The notes: generated by a model not told the origin, from the letters alone. Counted from the stretch's first letter, positions 26,739 through 35,515 are shown. The stretch: 64,000 bases of DNA from Marinobacter sp. THAF197a (GCF_009363275.1 NZ_CP045324.1:2232001-2296000); one strand, 5' to 3'. Program-made: numbers and translations.

Positions 26739-27914
26739 TCAGAGGCGCTCCCACACAGTGGCAATGCCCTGGCCAAGACCGATACACATGGTGGAAACAC
26801 CAAGCTTACCGCCTTTGGCCTGCATAACATTCAGCAGTGTGGTGGAGATACGGGCACCAGAGCAGCCCAGCGGATGGCCAAGGGCAATCGCGCCGCCGTT
26901 CAGGTTAACCTTCTCTTCCATTACGCCCAGCAGTTTCAGATCTTTCAGAACCGGCAGGGATTGGCCAGCGAAGGCTTCGTTCAGTTCCCAGAAGTCGATG
27001 TCTTCGACTTTCAGGCCAGCACGCTTCAGCGCCTTCTTGGTAGCCGGAACCGGACCGTAGCCCATGATCGCGGGATCACAGCCGGCAACTGCCATGCTGC
27101 GAATCTTGGCGATCGGCTTCAGGCCCAGGGCTTCTGCGCGCTCGGCTGACATCAGCACCATCGCAGCGGCACCGTCGGTCAGCTGCGAGGAAGTACCAGC
27201 AGTCACGGTACCGTTCTTCGGATCAAACGCCGGACGCAGCTGGCTGAGGGACTCAGCCGTGGTTTCTGGACGAATGGTCTCGTCTTCTTCGATCAGCTTC
27301 ACAAAGCCATTTTCGTCATGACCTTCAACCGGAACGATTTCGTTCTTGAAGCGGCCTTCAACGGTAGCTTCGTGAGCCAGGCGATGGGAACGGGCACCGA
27401 ACTCATCCTGTTGCTCACGGGTAATGCCGTGCATTTTCGCCAGCATTTCTGCAGTCAGGCCCATCATGTTGGAGGCCTTGGCAGTATACTTGGACGCAGC
27501 CGGGTTGTGGTCAAAGCCAGCGGTCATGGGTACGTGGCCCATGTGCTCGACACCACCCACCATGAACACATCACCGTTGCCAGTCTGGATAGCCTGGGCA
27601 GCTGTGTGGATGGCGCTCATGGCGGAACCACACAGACGGTTAACGGTCTGGGCAGCAGACTCGTGAGGGATACGGGTCAGCAGGGAAATCTGCCGTGCCA
27701 CGTTAAAGCCCTGCTCTTTGGTCTGGTTTACACAGCCCCAGATCACATCTTCTACTTCTTTCGGGTCGAGCTTCGGGTTGCGCTCAAACAGTGCTTCAAT
27801 CAGCGCAGCGGACAGAGTCTCGGCGCGAACGTTGCGGAAACAGCCGTTTTTGGCACGACCCATCGGAGTCCGCACGCAATCGACGACGACAACGTCTCTC
27901 GGATTAAGGCTCAT
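26739..27914 (-). CDS. fadA: 3-ketoacyl-CoA thiolase, fatty acid oxidation beta subunit
   Basis: This thiolase has 391 residues. The nucleophilic Cys is in NRLCGSAMSAIHTAAQAI near residue 92; the general-base His is in NGGAIALGHPLGCSGAR and the second Cys in STMCIGLGQG. It cleaves 3-ketoacyl-CoA to acetyl-CoA and a shortened acyl-CoA, and pairs with FadB in an alpha2-beta2 complex. It follows fadB by 32 bases. The length and the fadB neighbour place it as FadA rather than an acetoacetyl-CoA thiolase. Confidence 0.96.
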   Translation of the reverse strand: MSLNPRDVVVVDCVRTPMGRAKNGCFRNVRAETLSAALIEALFERNPKLDPKEVEDVIWGCVNQTKEQGFNVARQISLLTRIPHESAAQTVNRLCGSAMSAIHTAAQAIQTGNGDVFMVGGVEHMGHVPMTAGFDHNPAASKYTAKASNMMGLTAEMLAKMHGITREQQDEFGARSHRLAHEATVEGRFKNEIVPVEGHDENGFVKLIEEDETIRPETTAESLSQLRPAFDPKNGTVTAGTSSQLTDGAAAMVLMSAERAEALGLKPIAKIRSMAVAGCDPAIMGYGPVPATKKALKRAGLKVEDIDFWELNEAFAGQSLPVLKDLKLLGVMEEKVNLNGGAIALGHPLGCSGARISTTLLNVMQAKGGKLGVSTMCIGLGQGIATVWERL

Positions 27915-27946
27915 AGATCTTTCTCCGTTCGGAAATCTCGTTAGGG

Positions 27947-30094
27947 TTAGCCAAAGAACTTCTTGCCGGTCTTGGCCATTTCACGCAGCTTCTCGGTCGG
28001 CGCGTACAGCGGGCCAAGATCTGCGTACTTGTCTGCCAGTTCGACGAACTTGTCGACGCCCATGTCGTCGATGTAGCGCAGAGCACCACCACGGAACGGA
28101 GGGAAACCGATACCGTAGATCAGGCCCATGTCTGCATCGGCCGGGTCTTCAACAATGTTGTCTTCCAGGCAGCGAACGGTTTCCAGGCACAGAGGAATCA
28201 TCATGCGGGCGATGATTTCTTCTTCGTCGAAGTCCTTGCTGCCGTTAACCACAGGCTCAATAAGCTTGTAGGTTTCTTCGTCGACAACTTTCTTCGGCTT
28301 GCCCTTCTTGTCTTCTTCGTACTTGTAGAAGCCTTTGTCGTTCTTCTGACCGTAACGGTTGTTCTCGAACATCACGTCAATGCCAGACTTGAAGTCGGCC
28401 TTCATGCGATCCGGGAAGCCCTCTGCCATCACTTCGTTGGCGTGCTTGGCAGTATCCATACCCACGACGTCGAGCAGGTAAGCCGGGCCCATGGGCCAGC
28501 CGAACTTCTCCATCACCTTGTCGATCTTCTGGAAATCAGCACCGTCACGCAGCAGCGCGGCAAATCCACCGAAATACGGGAACAGGACACGGTTAACCAG
28601 GAAGCCCGGGCAATCGTTGACCACGATCGGGGTCTTGCCCATGGCCTTGGCGTAAGCAACGGTGGTCGCGATGGCACGGTCACTGGTCTTCTCGCCACGG
28701 ATAACCTCAACCAGCGGCATCATGTGTACCGGGTTGAAGAAGTGCATGCCACAGAAGTTCTCCGGACGCTTCAGGTTCTTGGCCAGAAGGTTGATGGAGA
28801 TCGTAGAGGTGTTAGAGGTCAGGATGGTGTCTTCGCGAACCGCGTCTTCAGTTTCACGCAGAACCGCGTCTTTAACCTTCGGGTTCTCAACAACCGCTTC
28901 AACCACCAGATCTACGCTCTTGAAATCGCCGTAGTTCAGGGTTGGTGTGATGTTGTTCAGAACATCGCCCATTTGGCCGGCGTCCATCTTGCCCTTGGCA
29001 ACGCGCTTGGACAGCAGTTTCTTGGCCTCATTCAGGCCCAGCTTGATGCCGTCCTGATTGATGTCTTTCATAACGATCGGCGTGCCTTTCAGCGCAGACT
29101 GGAATGCCACACCGCCACCCATGATACCGGCACCCAGTACAGCGGCCAGTTTCACGTCAGAAGCTTCTTTTTCCCAGGCACTAGCTTTCTTCTTCAGAGC
29201 CTGGTCATTCAGGAACAGACCAACCAGACACGCGGCAACGTTGGTCTTGGCCATCTTGGCGAAGCCCTTGGCTTCCACTTCGATCGCCTTGTCGCGGGTC
29301 ATGCCGGCATGCTTCTGCATGGTCTTGATGGCTTCCACCGGCGCCGGGTAGTTTTTGCCAGCCTTGCCGGCCACGAACGCCTTGGAAATCTCGAACGCCA
29401 TCATGCTTTCCATGGCGTTCAGCTTGATCTTGCCCTTCTTCTCTTCGCGACGGGCCAGGTTATCCAGCTTGCCTTCGTTGCACTGGCTGATAATGGCAAC
29501 AGCGGCGGCTACCAGCTTGTCTGCTTCAACCACGGCATCAACAGCGCCCACTTTCAGAGCGGCATCGGCACGGTTTTCAGTACCACCGGCAATCCACTCA
29601 ACGGCGTTGTCCACACCCACCAGACGGGACAGACGTACAGTACCGCCAAAGCCCGGGAAGATACCCAGCTTCACTTCCGGCAGACCAACCTTGGCCTTGG
29701 GAGCCATAACACGGTAGTCGGTGGCCAGACACATCTCAAAACCACCGCCCAGAGCGATACCGTTGATAGCGGTAACCGTCGGGAACGGCAGATCTTCGAT
29801 GGCGTTGAAAACTTCGTTCGCCTTCAGGTTGTTAGCAACGAGGTCTTCCTCGGAACCTGCAAACAGCTCGGTGAACTCGGTGATATCCGCACCGACAATA
29901 AAGCTGTCCTTGGAGCTGGTAACTACCAGGCCCTTGAGGTTCTTCTGGGATTTGAGTGCTTCAGCTGCGGCGCCCAGCTCTTCGATGGTGAGACGGTTGA
30001 ACTTGTTAACTGACTCGCCTTGCAAGTCAAAGTCCAACTGAGCGATCCCGCCTTCGATCTCTTTAACCGTGATGGCTTTACCTTCGTAAATCAT
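27947..30094 (-). CDS. fadB: Fatty acid oxidation complex alpha subunit (hydratase/3-hydroxyacyl-CoA dehydrogenase)
   Basis: This multifunctional enzyme has 715 residues, the length of the pseudomonad FadB. The N-terminal enoyl-CoA hydratase/isomerase part (about 1-190) includes NGIALGGGFEMCLATDYRVM. The 3-hydroxyacyl-CoA dehydrogenase part has the NAD site VLGAGIMGGGVAFQSA near residue 320 and the catalytic HFFNPVHMMPLVE. It converts enoyl-CoA to 3-ketoacyl-CoA. The ATG at 30094 is preferred over an adjacent in-frame TTG because GGAG stands 8 bases before it. It leads the fadBA operon. Confidence 0.96.
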   Translation of the reverse strand: MIYEGKAITVKEIEGGIAQLDFDLQGESVNKFNRLTIEELGAAAEALKSQKNLKGLVVTSSKDSFIVGADITEFTELFAGSEEDLVANNLKANEVFNAIEDLPFPTVTAINGIALGGGFEMCLATDYRVMAPKAKVGLPEVKLGIFPGFGGTVRLSRLVGVDNAVEWIAGGTENRADAALKVGAVDAVVEADKLVAAAVAIISQCNEGKLDNLARREEKKGKIKLNAMESMMAFEISKAFVAGKAGKNYPAPVEAIKTMQKHAGMTRDKAIEVEAKGFAKMAKTNVAACLVGLFLNDQALKKKASAWEKEASDVKLAAVLGAGIMGGGVAFQSALKGTPIVMKDINQDGIKLGLNEAKKLLSKRVAKGKMDAGQMGDVLNNITPTLNYGDFKSVDLVVEAVVENPKVKDAVLRETEDAVREDTILTSNTSTISINLLAKNLKRPENFCGMHFFNPVHMMPLVEVIRGEKTSDRAIATTVAYAKAMGKTPIVVNDCPGFLVNRVLFPYFGGFAALLRDGADFQKIDKVMEKFGWPMGPAYLLDVVGMDTAKHANEVMAEGFPDRMKADFKSGIDVMFENNRYGQKNDKGFYKYEEDKKGKPKKVVDEETYKLIEPVVNGSKDFDEEEIIARMMIPLCLETVRCLEDNIVEDPADADMGLIYGIGFPPFRGGALRYIDDMGVDKFVELADKYADLGPLYAPTEKLREMAKTGKKFFG

Positions 30095-30408
30095 CAACTG
30101 ATCTCCAGTCTGTGTTTGGAACTGCTGACAACCGGTTGGCGAAACGCCGAGCCGACTGCCTGTGCAGCGAGATTTCGGTCACTGCCCGATCATTCGATCC
30201 AAAAAATTCATACAGTCGTTTGAATCGTGAGGACACACGATGAAAAAAAAAGACGCGTTTGTCAATTTGTTTCTTGATGAAACCTGAAGAAAAAAGGGAG
30301 TACAGCCTGTAAGGGCCGGAAACTACTTGATTAGCCGGCAGAGTTACTTTAACTTCGAGATGCGACTTTAGTCCACAATAATAAAACAGTATTACGGAGA
30401 CTCATCCG
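30095..30408. promoter_or_regulatory. Divergent fadB control region
   Basis: No gene is supported in this 314-base gap. On the minus strand a perfect TTGACA occurs at 30265-30260, but no good -10 follows. Just upstream of it lies an inverted repeat GTTTC-N5-GAAAC (30269-30283). Its position by the -35 suggests a regulator-binding site, but the arm orientation is opposite to that known for PsrA sites, so no regulator is assigned. A weak plus-strand TTGATT-17-TAACTT (30327-30355) could serve the next gene. Confidence 0.45.
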
Positions 30409-31227
30409 ATGAAAGACGCTCGCCTGCGCATTCAGTCACTGCTTGCCGCACTGCTACTACTATCCCTGACCGCGTTTGGCGCCCAGGCACAGGACACCGG
30501 CGCAGACTTCCTGTCAGATCTGCACGATTTCCGCATCAACAACTATCTGGCTCTGGACTCGTTCTACGCATTCAGCGCCAACGGCGACACGGAAGCCCTC
30601 AATCGTATCGTGGGCAGCATCAATGCCTCCAATAATGCGATGAACGCCGTGATCGCCAGCACCAGTGGCGTTCTGTCGCCACAGCAAGTGGAAGGGCTCA
30701 ACCAGGACTTTGACCAGTTCAAGGATCTCATGCGCGGGAACATCAACGAAGTCCGGGATCGCGGCTACCCTGACCTCCGCCTGATGGCCGATCTCGCAAA
30801 CAAGGCGTCAAGCATGAACGAGCGTGCTACAGAGCTTTATGGTGTTGCCCAGGAGAACAGCGGTACCCAGGCTGACGCGCGTATTGAGTCAGCTCGCTCC
30901 GCGGCCGTGGTGATGGCGCAAATGATGGCAAGGTACTCCGCACGCACCCACTCCTCCGTGGCCCAGACATTCCAGGGCGCATCAGATGAAGCATCGCTGG
31001 ACCAGCAGGCCCTGATGTTTGATAGCTTGCTGGCCCGGGTACAATCCGGCTCCGCCAGTGCCGAGCTCAAGGCCGCCATTGATGATGTCAGCTCCAAATG
31101 GCAGTTCATCCGCAGCTCCTACATCAACTACAACGAAAACAACGTCAGCTTCGTCATTGACCGCTATTCCAAAGGGATCATTCGCAGCCTGACCACCACC
31201 ATCGAAATCCTCGAAAGTAACGCCTGA
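30409..31227 (+). CDS. Secreted helical protein of unknown function
   Basis: I do not recognise this protein of 272 residues. It has a clear signal peptide with a hydrophobic core (LLAALLLLSLTAF) and a likely cut after AQA at residue 27, so it should be periplasmic. The mature part looks almost wholly alpha-helical, rich in Ala, Ser, Asn and Asp, with no Cys. The helical texture, with segments such as VVMAQMMARYSARTHS, recalls the ligand-binding helical bundles of chemoreceptor-like sensors, but that is a weak inference. GGAG stands 9 bases before the ATG. A strong terminator follows, so the gene is monocistronic. Confidence 0.8.
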   Translation: MKDARLRIQSLLAALLLLSLTAFGAQAQDTGADFLSDLHDFRINNYLALDSFYAFSANGDTEALNRIVGSINASNNAMNAVIASTSGVLSPQQVEGLNQDFDQFKDLMRGNINEVRDRGYPDLRLMADLANKASSMNERATELYGVAQENSGTQADARIESARSAAVVMAQMMARYSARTHSSVAQTFQGASDEASLDQQALMFDSLLARVQSGSASAELKAAIDDVSSKWQFIRSSYINYNENNVSFVIDRYSKGIIRSLTTTIEILESNA

Positions 31228-31232
31228 TGTGT

Positions 31233-31265
31233 CTTCGGGCGGACTAACGGTCCGCCCGAAGTTTT
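31233..31265 (+). terminator. Rho-independent terminator
   Basis: A perfect 12-base stem (CTTCGGGCGGAC, 31233-31244 with 31250-31261), a 5-base loop and TTTT follow the stop codon of the secreted-protein gene by 5 bases. Confidence 0.9.
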
Positions 31266-31357
31266 CCTTCCTGTTGATGCCCGTCAGAATCCCGCTACAC
31301 TTTCTCGTATAAACTGTTGATACTGACTAATACCCCAATTTGCAAAGGAGTGACCGA

Positions 31358-31789
31358 ATGTCGACCTACAACAAGATGCTGGTTGCCATTGACCTGACAG
31401 AAGAAGCCCCGCAGGTTCTGAATAAAGCGAAAGCGATCTGCGACGCTTATGGCGCCGAGCTTTTTCTCGTCCATGTTGTTGAGCCGGTGGGTTACGCCTA
31501 CGGTGGTGATATCCCGATGGACCTGACCGAACTTCAGGACCAGTTGGACAAAGCCGCCCGCGAGCAGCTGGCGAAGTACGGTGACCAGTATGGCGTACCG
31601 AAAAGCCACCAGATCGTCACGGTTGGCCGTCCGGAATCCGAAATCCATCGTCTGGTAAAAGACCAGGGCGTTGATTTGGTGATCGTTGGCAGCCATGGCC
31701 GCAAGGGGTTTCAGTTGCTTCTGGGCTCAACTGCCAACGGCGTACTGCACGGCACCCAGTGCGACGTTCTGGCCATCCGGATTCACTGA
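31358..31789 (+). CDS. Universal stress protein (UspA family)
   Basis: This single-domain Usp protein has 143 residues. It begins MSTYNKMLVAIDLTEEAPQV and ends with the nucleotide-binding motif GSHGRKGFQLLLGSTANGVL (G-x2-G-x9-G-S/T), so it should bind ATP like the ATP-binding Usp class. Role: stress resistance, probably by nucleotide-dependent dimer interactions. The start at 31358 has AAGGAG 7 bases upstream; an in-frame TTG six codons earlier lacks one. A possible promoter TTGATG-16-TACACT lies at 31274-31301. Confidence 0.92.
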   Translation: MSTYNKMLVAIDLTEEAPQVLNKAKAICDAYGAELFLVHVVEPVGYAYGGDIPMDLTELQDQLDKAAREQLAKYGDQYGVPKSHQIVTVGRPESEIHRLVKDQGVDLVIVGSHGRKGFQLLLGSTANGVLHGTQCDVLAIRIH

Positions 31790-31826
31790 GCCACCCCGCC
31801 CAAAACGCCGATTGAGGCACCATGAC

Positions 31827-31850
31827 AAAGGGAGGCTTACGCCTCCCCTT
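31827..31850. terminator. Hairpin shared by convergent gene ends
   Basis: A GC-rich stem (GGGAGGC at 31830-31836 with GCCTCCC at 31841-31847, 4-base loop) is flanked by AAA and CTTT. It lies after the usp gene and overlaps the last codons of the convergent Cys-cluster gene. It may terminate both transcripts. Confidence 0.5.
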
Positions 31851-32505
31851 TCATTCTCGCCTGCAGTTTTCTCAGTTGACTCTCCAGTGACACGCTGACA
31901 CTCGACGCCATGGAGAAAAAATTCAGCAATGCTTTGAGGTTACTGTCGCCTTTGCACACCGCATGAATCCGTTGCCAAAGCGCCTGATTTACCAATTGAA
32001 GCCTCTGATTCCGCTCTACCAGCCCCTTTAACTCCCAATCAGCCTGCTCCTGGTTCCGCTGGGCAAACAATTGCTGCAGCAGATAGTAGCCGACGCTCCG
32101 CATAACGAATTCGTCGCTGTTAGCGAATGGAAGATGATGCAGCGCCATCGGTTTAAGTTCTGACAGCACCGGGCAGCCACTGGTCGCCATCTTCAGCCCA
32201 AGCAATGAACGCAGCGCTTCCTCAAGCGTCGTCTGCTTGGAGTAAGTGCGCCGGTCGTCGGTGACCTCTACATCTACTTTCTGGTAGGCATCTTCGGCCT
32301 GAAACGCCTCAACCACTGGCAGGATTTCAACTGCCGCCGGGCAGTATTCCACCTCCCCCGCTTTCAGCGGACAATTTGAGCACTTGCAGTGCTCAAGCCT
32401 GACCCAGGAAGGGAATCCCGAGACCGGTGGCTTCGCGGGCTCACCGGTCACCTTGAATTCGATGTTTCGTCCATCATGAAATTTAAAATTATAATTGATA
32501 TTCAT
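31837..32505 (-). CDS. Conserved-looking protein with N-terminal four-Cys cluster, unknown function
   Basis: I do not recognise a named family for these 222 residues. The N-terminal half is beta-rich and contains Cys40, Cys42, Cys45 and Cys55 (CKCSNCPLKAGEVEYC), a C-x-C-x2-C-x9-C spacing that could bind zinc or an iron-sulfur cluster. The C-terminal half is helical, with a likely coiled coil (about 160-215). There is no signal peptide or membrane segment. Its ATG overlaps the stop of uup by 4 bases (ATGA), so the two are translationally coupled. The context suggests a role with the ABC-F protein, but nothing in the sequence proves it. Confidence 0.78.
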   Translation of the reverse strand: MNINYNFKFHDGRNIEFKVTGEPAKPPVSGFPSWVRLEHCKCSNCPLKAGEVEYCPAAVEILPVVEAFQAEDAYQKVDVEVTDDRRTYSKQTTLEEALRSLLGLKMATSGCPVLSELKPMALHHLPFANSDEFVMRSVGYYLLQQLFAQRNQEQADWELKGLVERNQRLQLVNQALWQRIHAVCKGDSNLKALLNFFSMASSVSVSLESQLRKLQARMKGEA

Positions 32506-34439
32506 TGACTCGCCTGTTCTTCCAGCTCCATCCACCGCTCGATAACCGACTCCAGTCGGGTTTCCGTTTCCGACAACTTTTCAAGAGTGGCTGAGACTTC
32601 GTCCGGTGGGCCTGAATAAAAGTCCGGGGCAGAAATGGATTCCTGAAGTTCTGCCACCTCACGTTCCAGTGCCTCAATCTTGCCCGGCAACTGTTCCAGT
32701 TCCAGTTTAAGCTTGTAACTCAGCTTTGCGGCCTTCGGTTTTGCCGACTGCGACACAGTCTCTGACACCGGCTGCGTATTTTTGTCCGAACTGTCGGATT
32801 TATCACGCTTGTCCTGCTTGTCGAGGCGACTTCCGGAGGTCTCCGAGGGAAACCTGCCGCCCTGCCGACGCCAGTCTGTGTACCCGCCAACGTACTCCCG
32901 TACCGAACCGGAGCCATCCAGAAAGATGGTATCCGTCACCACATTATCGAGAAATTCCCGATCGTGACTAATGACGATGACTGTACCGTTAAAGTTCCCT
33001 AGTTGTTCTTCCAGCAATTCAAGGGTTTCGACATCCAGGTCATTGGTAGGTTCATCCAACACCAGTATATTGGCCGGCTTGCTGAAAAGCTTGGCCAGCA
33101 ACAAACGCGCGCGTTCGCCACCGGAGAACACCCTGACCGGGGAACGGGCACGCTCAGGCGTAAACAGGAATTCCTGGAGATAGCCCAGAACATGCTTGCT
33201 CTGGCCGTTGATATCGATGAATTCGCGGCCTTCAGCCAGGTTATCGAGGGCATTACGTGAGAGATCCAGCTCTCCCCGAAGCTGATCAAAGTACGCCACT
33301 TGCAGGTTGGTCCCCAGGCGGATACTACCCTCAGTAGGCTCAAGCTCACCAAGCAGCAACCTGACCAGGGTGGTTTTACCGGTGCCGTTCTCCCCCACCA
33401 GACCAATCTTGTCGCCCCGGATCACCGTCAGGTCCATATCGCGCACAACCTGTTGACCGCCCGGGTATGAGAAGCCAGCCTGTCGCGACTCTGCCACCAG
33501 CTTGCCGGATTTCGCCGCCTCTTCCACGGAGAAGTTTGCCGTACCTCCTCGCACCCTACGCTGTCGATGCTCCTCGCGCATAGCCTTCAAAGCCCGCACC
33601 CGCCCCATGTTCCTGGTGCGGCGGGCCTTGATACCCTGGCGAATCCAGGCCTCTTCCTGTTTCAGGCGCTTATCGAACAATGCGTTCTGGCGCTCTTCAT
33701 CTTCCAGCGCCTTCTCCTTGAGCTCGAGATACCGGTCATAGCTGGCAGCAAAACTGATCAGCTGCCCACGGTCGAGTTCAACCACCCGCGTGGCCATGCG
33801 CCTGATAAATGCCCGATCATGACTGACAAACAGCATCGCCCCGCGAAACTGGGTCAAGGCCTCCTCCAGCCAGGCAATAGCGGGCACATCAAGGTGGTTA
33901 GTTGGCTCGTCCAGCAACAGGATATCCGGCTCTGCCACCAATGCCTTTGCCAGCAAAACCCGGCGTTGCCACCCACCTGAGAGGGTGTTGAGGCGGCGGT
34001 CCGGGTCTATGCCATATTGCCCCAGAATGGTGTTCACCTTTTGATCAAGGCGCCAGCCATCCAGTGACTCCAGGCGCTCCTGGACCTTCATCAGACTATT
34101 CATGGAGGCCTCGTCAGCACTTTGGGACAGCCGATGAAACTCCGCCAAGAGTTCGCCGGTTTCCGGAAACGCCGAAGCCACAACGTCATAAGCCGTCCGG
34201 ACATCGTCTGCTGGCAGGCTCTGAGGCAATACCGCAAGCACCGAGCCTTCCTCAAGACGGACAACACCCGCATCCGGGGTGACGTCACCACTGACGATTT
34301 TCAGTAAGGTTGACTTGCCCTCGCCGTTACGCCCGAGAAGGCACACTCGTTCCCCGGGATCAATCATCAGGGTTGCCTCATCCAGCAATGGATGCATGCC
34401 GAAAGCCAGGGATATTTTTTCCAGTGTTAACAAAGGCAC
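32502..34439 (-). CDS. uup: ABC-F family ATPase Uup
   Basis: This protein of 645 residues has two ABC ATPase domains with no membrane segment. Walker A motifs are GRNGEGKSTLLKI and GENGTGKTTLVRLL; signatures are LSGGWQRRVLLAKAL and FSGGERARLLLAKLF; Walker B motifs are followed by LLDEPTNHLD and VLDEPTNDLD. A C-terminal coiled coil (about residues 555-640) matches Uup. ABC-F proteins act on the ribosome; Uup is linked to DNA structure and transposon excision in E. coli. The start is uncertain: GTG at 34439 (11 bases after GGAG) or TTG at 34448. It overlaps the Cys-cluster gene and lies 5 bases after the MOSC gene. Confidence 0.93.
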   Translation of the reverse strand: MPLLTLEKISLAFGMHPLLDEATLMIDPGERVCLLGRNGEGKSTLLKIVSGDVTPDAGVVRLEEGSVLAVLPQSLPADDVRTAYDVVASAFPETGELLAEFHRLSQSADEASMNSLMKVQERLESLDGWRLDQKVNTILGQYGIDPDRRLNTLSGGWQRRVLLAKALVAEPDILLLDEPTNHLDVPAIAWLEEALTQFRGAMLFVSHDRAFIRRMATRVVELDRGQLISFAASYDRYLELKEKALEDEERQNALFDKRLKQEEAWIRQGIKARRTRNMGRVRALKAMREEHRQRRVRGGTANFSVEEAAKSGKLVAESRQAGFSYPGGQQVVRDMDLTVIRGDKIGLVGENGTGKTTLVRLLLGELEPTEGSIRLGTNLQVAYFDQLRGELDLSRNALDNLAEGREFIDINGQSKHVLGYLQEFLFTPERARSPVRVFSGGERARLLLAKLFSKPANILVLDEPTNDLDVETLELLEEQLGNFNGTVIVISHDREFLDNVVTDTIFLDGSGSVREYVGGYTDWRRQGGRFPSETSGSRLDKQDKRDKSDSSDKNTQPVSETVSQSAKPKAAKLSYKLKLELEQLPGKIEALEREVAELQESISAPDFYSGPPDEVSATLEKLSETETRLESVIERWMELEEQASQ

Positions 34440-34444
34440 CTTGA

Positions 34445-35242
34445 TCAAGACTCCTGTTGGGAAATGTCTACCGCATCACCGACCGAAAGGCGCCCGCTAC
34501 CCTGGTGAACGACATTCTGGCCGAAAATCACACCATCCCCGGTTTTGCGATAACGGGAGAGCGTTCTGAGGGGCTCGGTATCCGGCTCTTTCAGGCCAGT
34601 ATCCGGGTCCACCGTGGTCATGATGCACCGGGAACAGGGTTTTGCGACCGAAAACCGGGTTTCAGCGACGGTAATACTTTGCCAGCTATCTTCAGACCAG
34701 GCCTCAGCCCCTGAAATGACAACGTTCGGCCGAAAACGTCGCATTTCCACGGCTTTGGCCAGCCGGCTATTGAGCTCATCCAGGGATGCCTGATTGGTTA
34801 TCAGCAAGGGGAACCCATCGGCAAATCCGACCCGGCGGTTTTCCGGCACCCGCAACGGGTCTACACGACGAAAACTCTCATCGGGCATGTACACAAAACG
34901 AAGGGACTGGCCTACGTAACGACTGATCGCCGCATCGGCCGGCTCAGGGCCGGTCACGGCGTCCACGGTATCGCGCCAGACCTTGACCGCCATCCTGCCA
35001 TTGCCGGGACTCAGGCCAAAGTCACCCTGCCCCGGAACACCGATCTCAACACCCTGAGGCCCTAGACGGGTCGCAACGTTTGCCAACAAAGGCAGCTGTC
35101 GCTGGGTAATAAACTGCCCCTGATCGTCCACCAGCATCCAACGGCGGTCCCCCGCGGGTCCGAATTCATCCAGTTCGAATGAAGACACTTCGATGCCAGC
35201 CAGAGACTTGACCGGGTATATAAAGAGGGATTGAACACGCAT
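34445..35242 (-). CDS. MOSC-domain protein (mARC/YcbX-like, no ferredoxin domain)
   Basis: This protein of 265 residues has an N-terminal MOSC_N beta-barrel domain (about 1-115, starting MRVQSLFIYPVKSLAGIEVS) and a MOSC domain (about 120-262). KPCSRCIMTTVDPDTG holds Cys203 and Cys206; the first Cys of this motif is the proposed molybdenum ligand in mARC and YcbX proteins. E. coli YcbX has an extra C-terminal 2Fe-2S domain which is absent here, so a separate electron donor would be needed. Likely role: reduction of N-hydroxylated compounds with molybdenum cofactor. ATG at 35242 is preferred over a GTG three codons earlier on ribosome-site spacing. It precedes uup. Confidence 0.88.
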   Translation of the reverse strand: MRVQSLFIYPVKSLAGIEVSSFELDEFGPAGDRRWMLVDDQGQFITQRQLPLLANVATRLGPQGVEIGVPGQGDFGLSPGNGRMAVKVWRDTVDAVTGPEPADAAISRYVGQSLRFVYMPDESFRRVDPLRVPENRRVGFADGFPLLITNQASLDELNSRLAKAVEMRRFRPNVVISGAEAWSEDSWQSITVAETRFSVAKPCSRCIMTTVDPDTGLKEPDTEPLRTLSRYRKTGDGVIFGQNVVHQGSGRLSVGDAVDISQQES

Positions 35243-35337
35243 GATGACCACCCTTGCAAGTAACAGGTTTGGGATGGAAGTGAGCGAGTATAACCGACGA
35301 ACCCATGTCCATGGGGGAGAAATGCGGAGCAGAAAAC

Positions 35338-35367
35338 AAAAAACCCGGCCTTGTGGGCCGGGTTTTT
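35338..35367 (-). terminator. Rho-independent terminator of tRNA-Gly
   Basis: A perfect 7-base GC stem (CCCGGCC at 35344-35350 with 35356-35362) lies 9 bases beyond the tRNA 3' end. On the minus strand it is followed by TTTTTTGTTTT, a strong T-tract; the other side also has five T. Confidence 0.85.
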
Positions 35368-35375
35368 CCTGAATC

Positions 35376-35451
35376 TGGAGCGGGAAACGAGATTCGAACT
35401 CGCGACCCCAACCTTGGCAAGGTTGTGCTCTACCAACTGAGCTATTCCCGC
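35376..35451 (-). tRNA. tRNA-Gly (anticodon GCC)
   Basis: A complete cloverleaf of 76 bases including an encoded CCA. The acceptor stem is GCGGGAA/TTCCCGC, the anticodon loop TTGCCAA gives GCC, and the T loop is GTTCGAATC. It is a single tRNA gene with its own promoter and terminator. Confidence 0.97.
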
Positions 35452-35487
35452 TTGCTGTCAGAGGGCGTTGCCTCTCAACGGCTGCGT

Positions 35488-35515
35488 ATTCTACTGATCA
35501 GCGTTCGGCCGTCAA
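35488..35515 (-). promoter_or_regulatory. Promoter of tRNA-Gly
   Basis: On the minus strand, TTGACG (35515-35510) is followed after 16 bases by TAGAAT (35493-35488). It lies about 40 bases upstream of the mature tRNA 5' end and points into it. Confidence 0.65.

Noticed and set aside
28442..30013. A 523-codon plus-strand frame opposite fadB
   Set aside because: Its composition is His- and Gln-rich in the way antisense frames of high-GC genes are, and fadB itself is complete.
30269..30283. A PsrA operator upstream of fadB
   Set aside because: The known pattern has GAAAC before GTTTC; here the arms are in the opposite order, so only an unnamed inverted repeat is reported.
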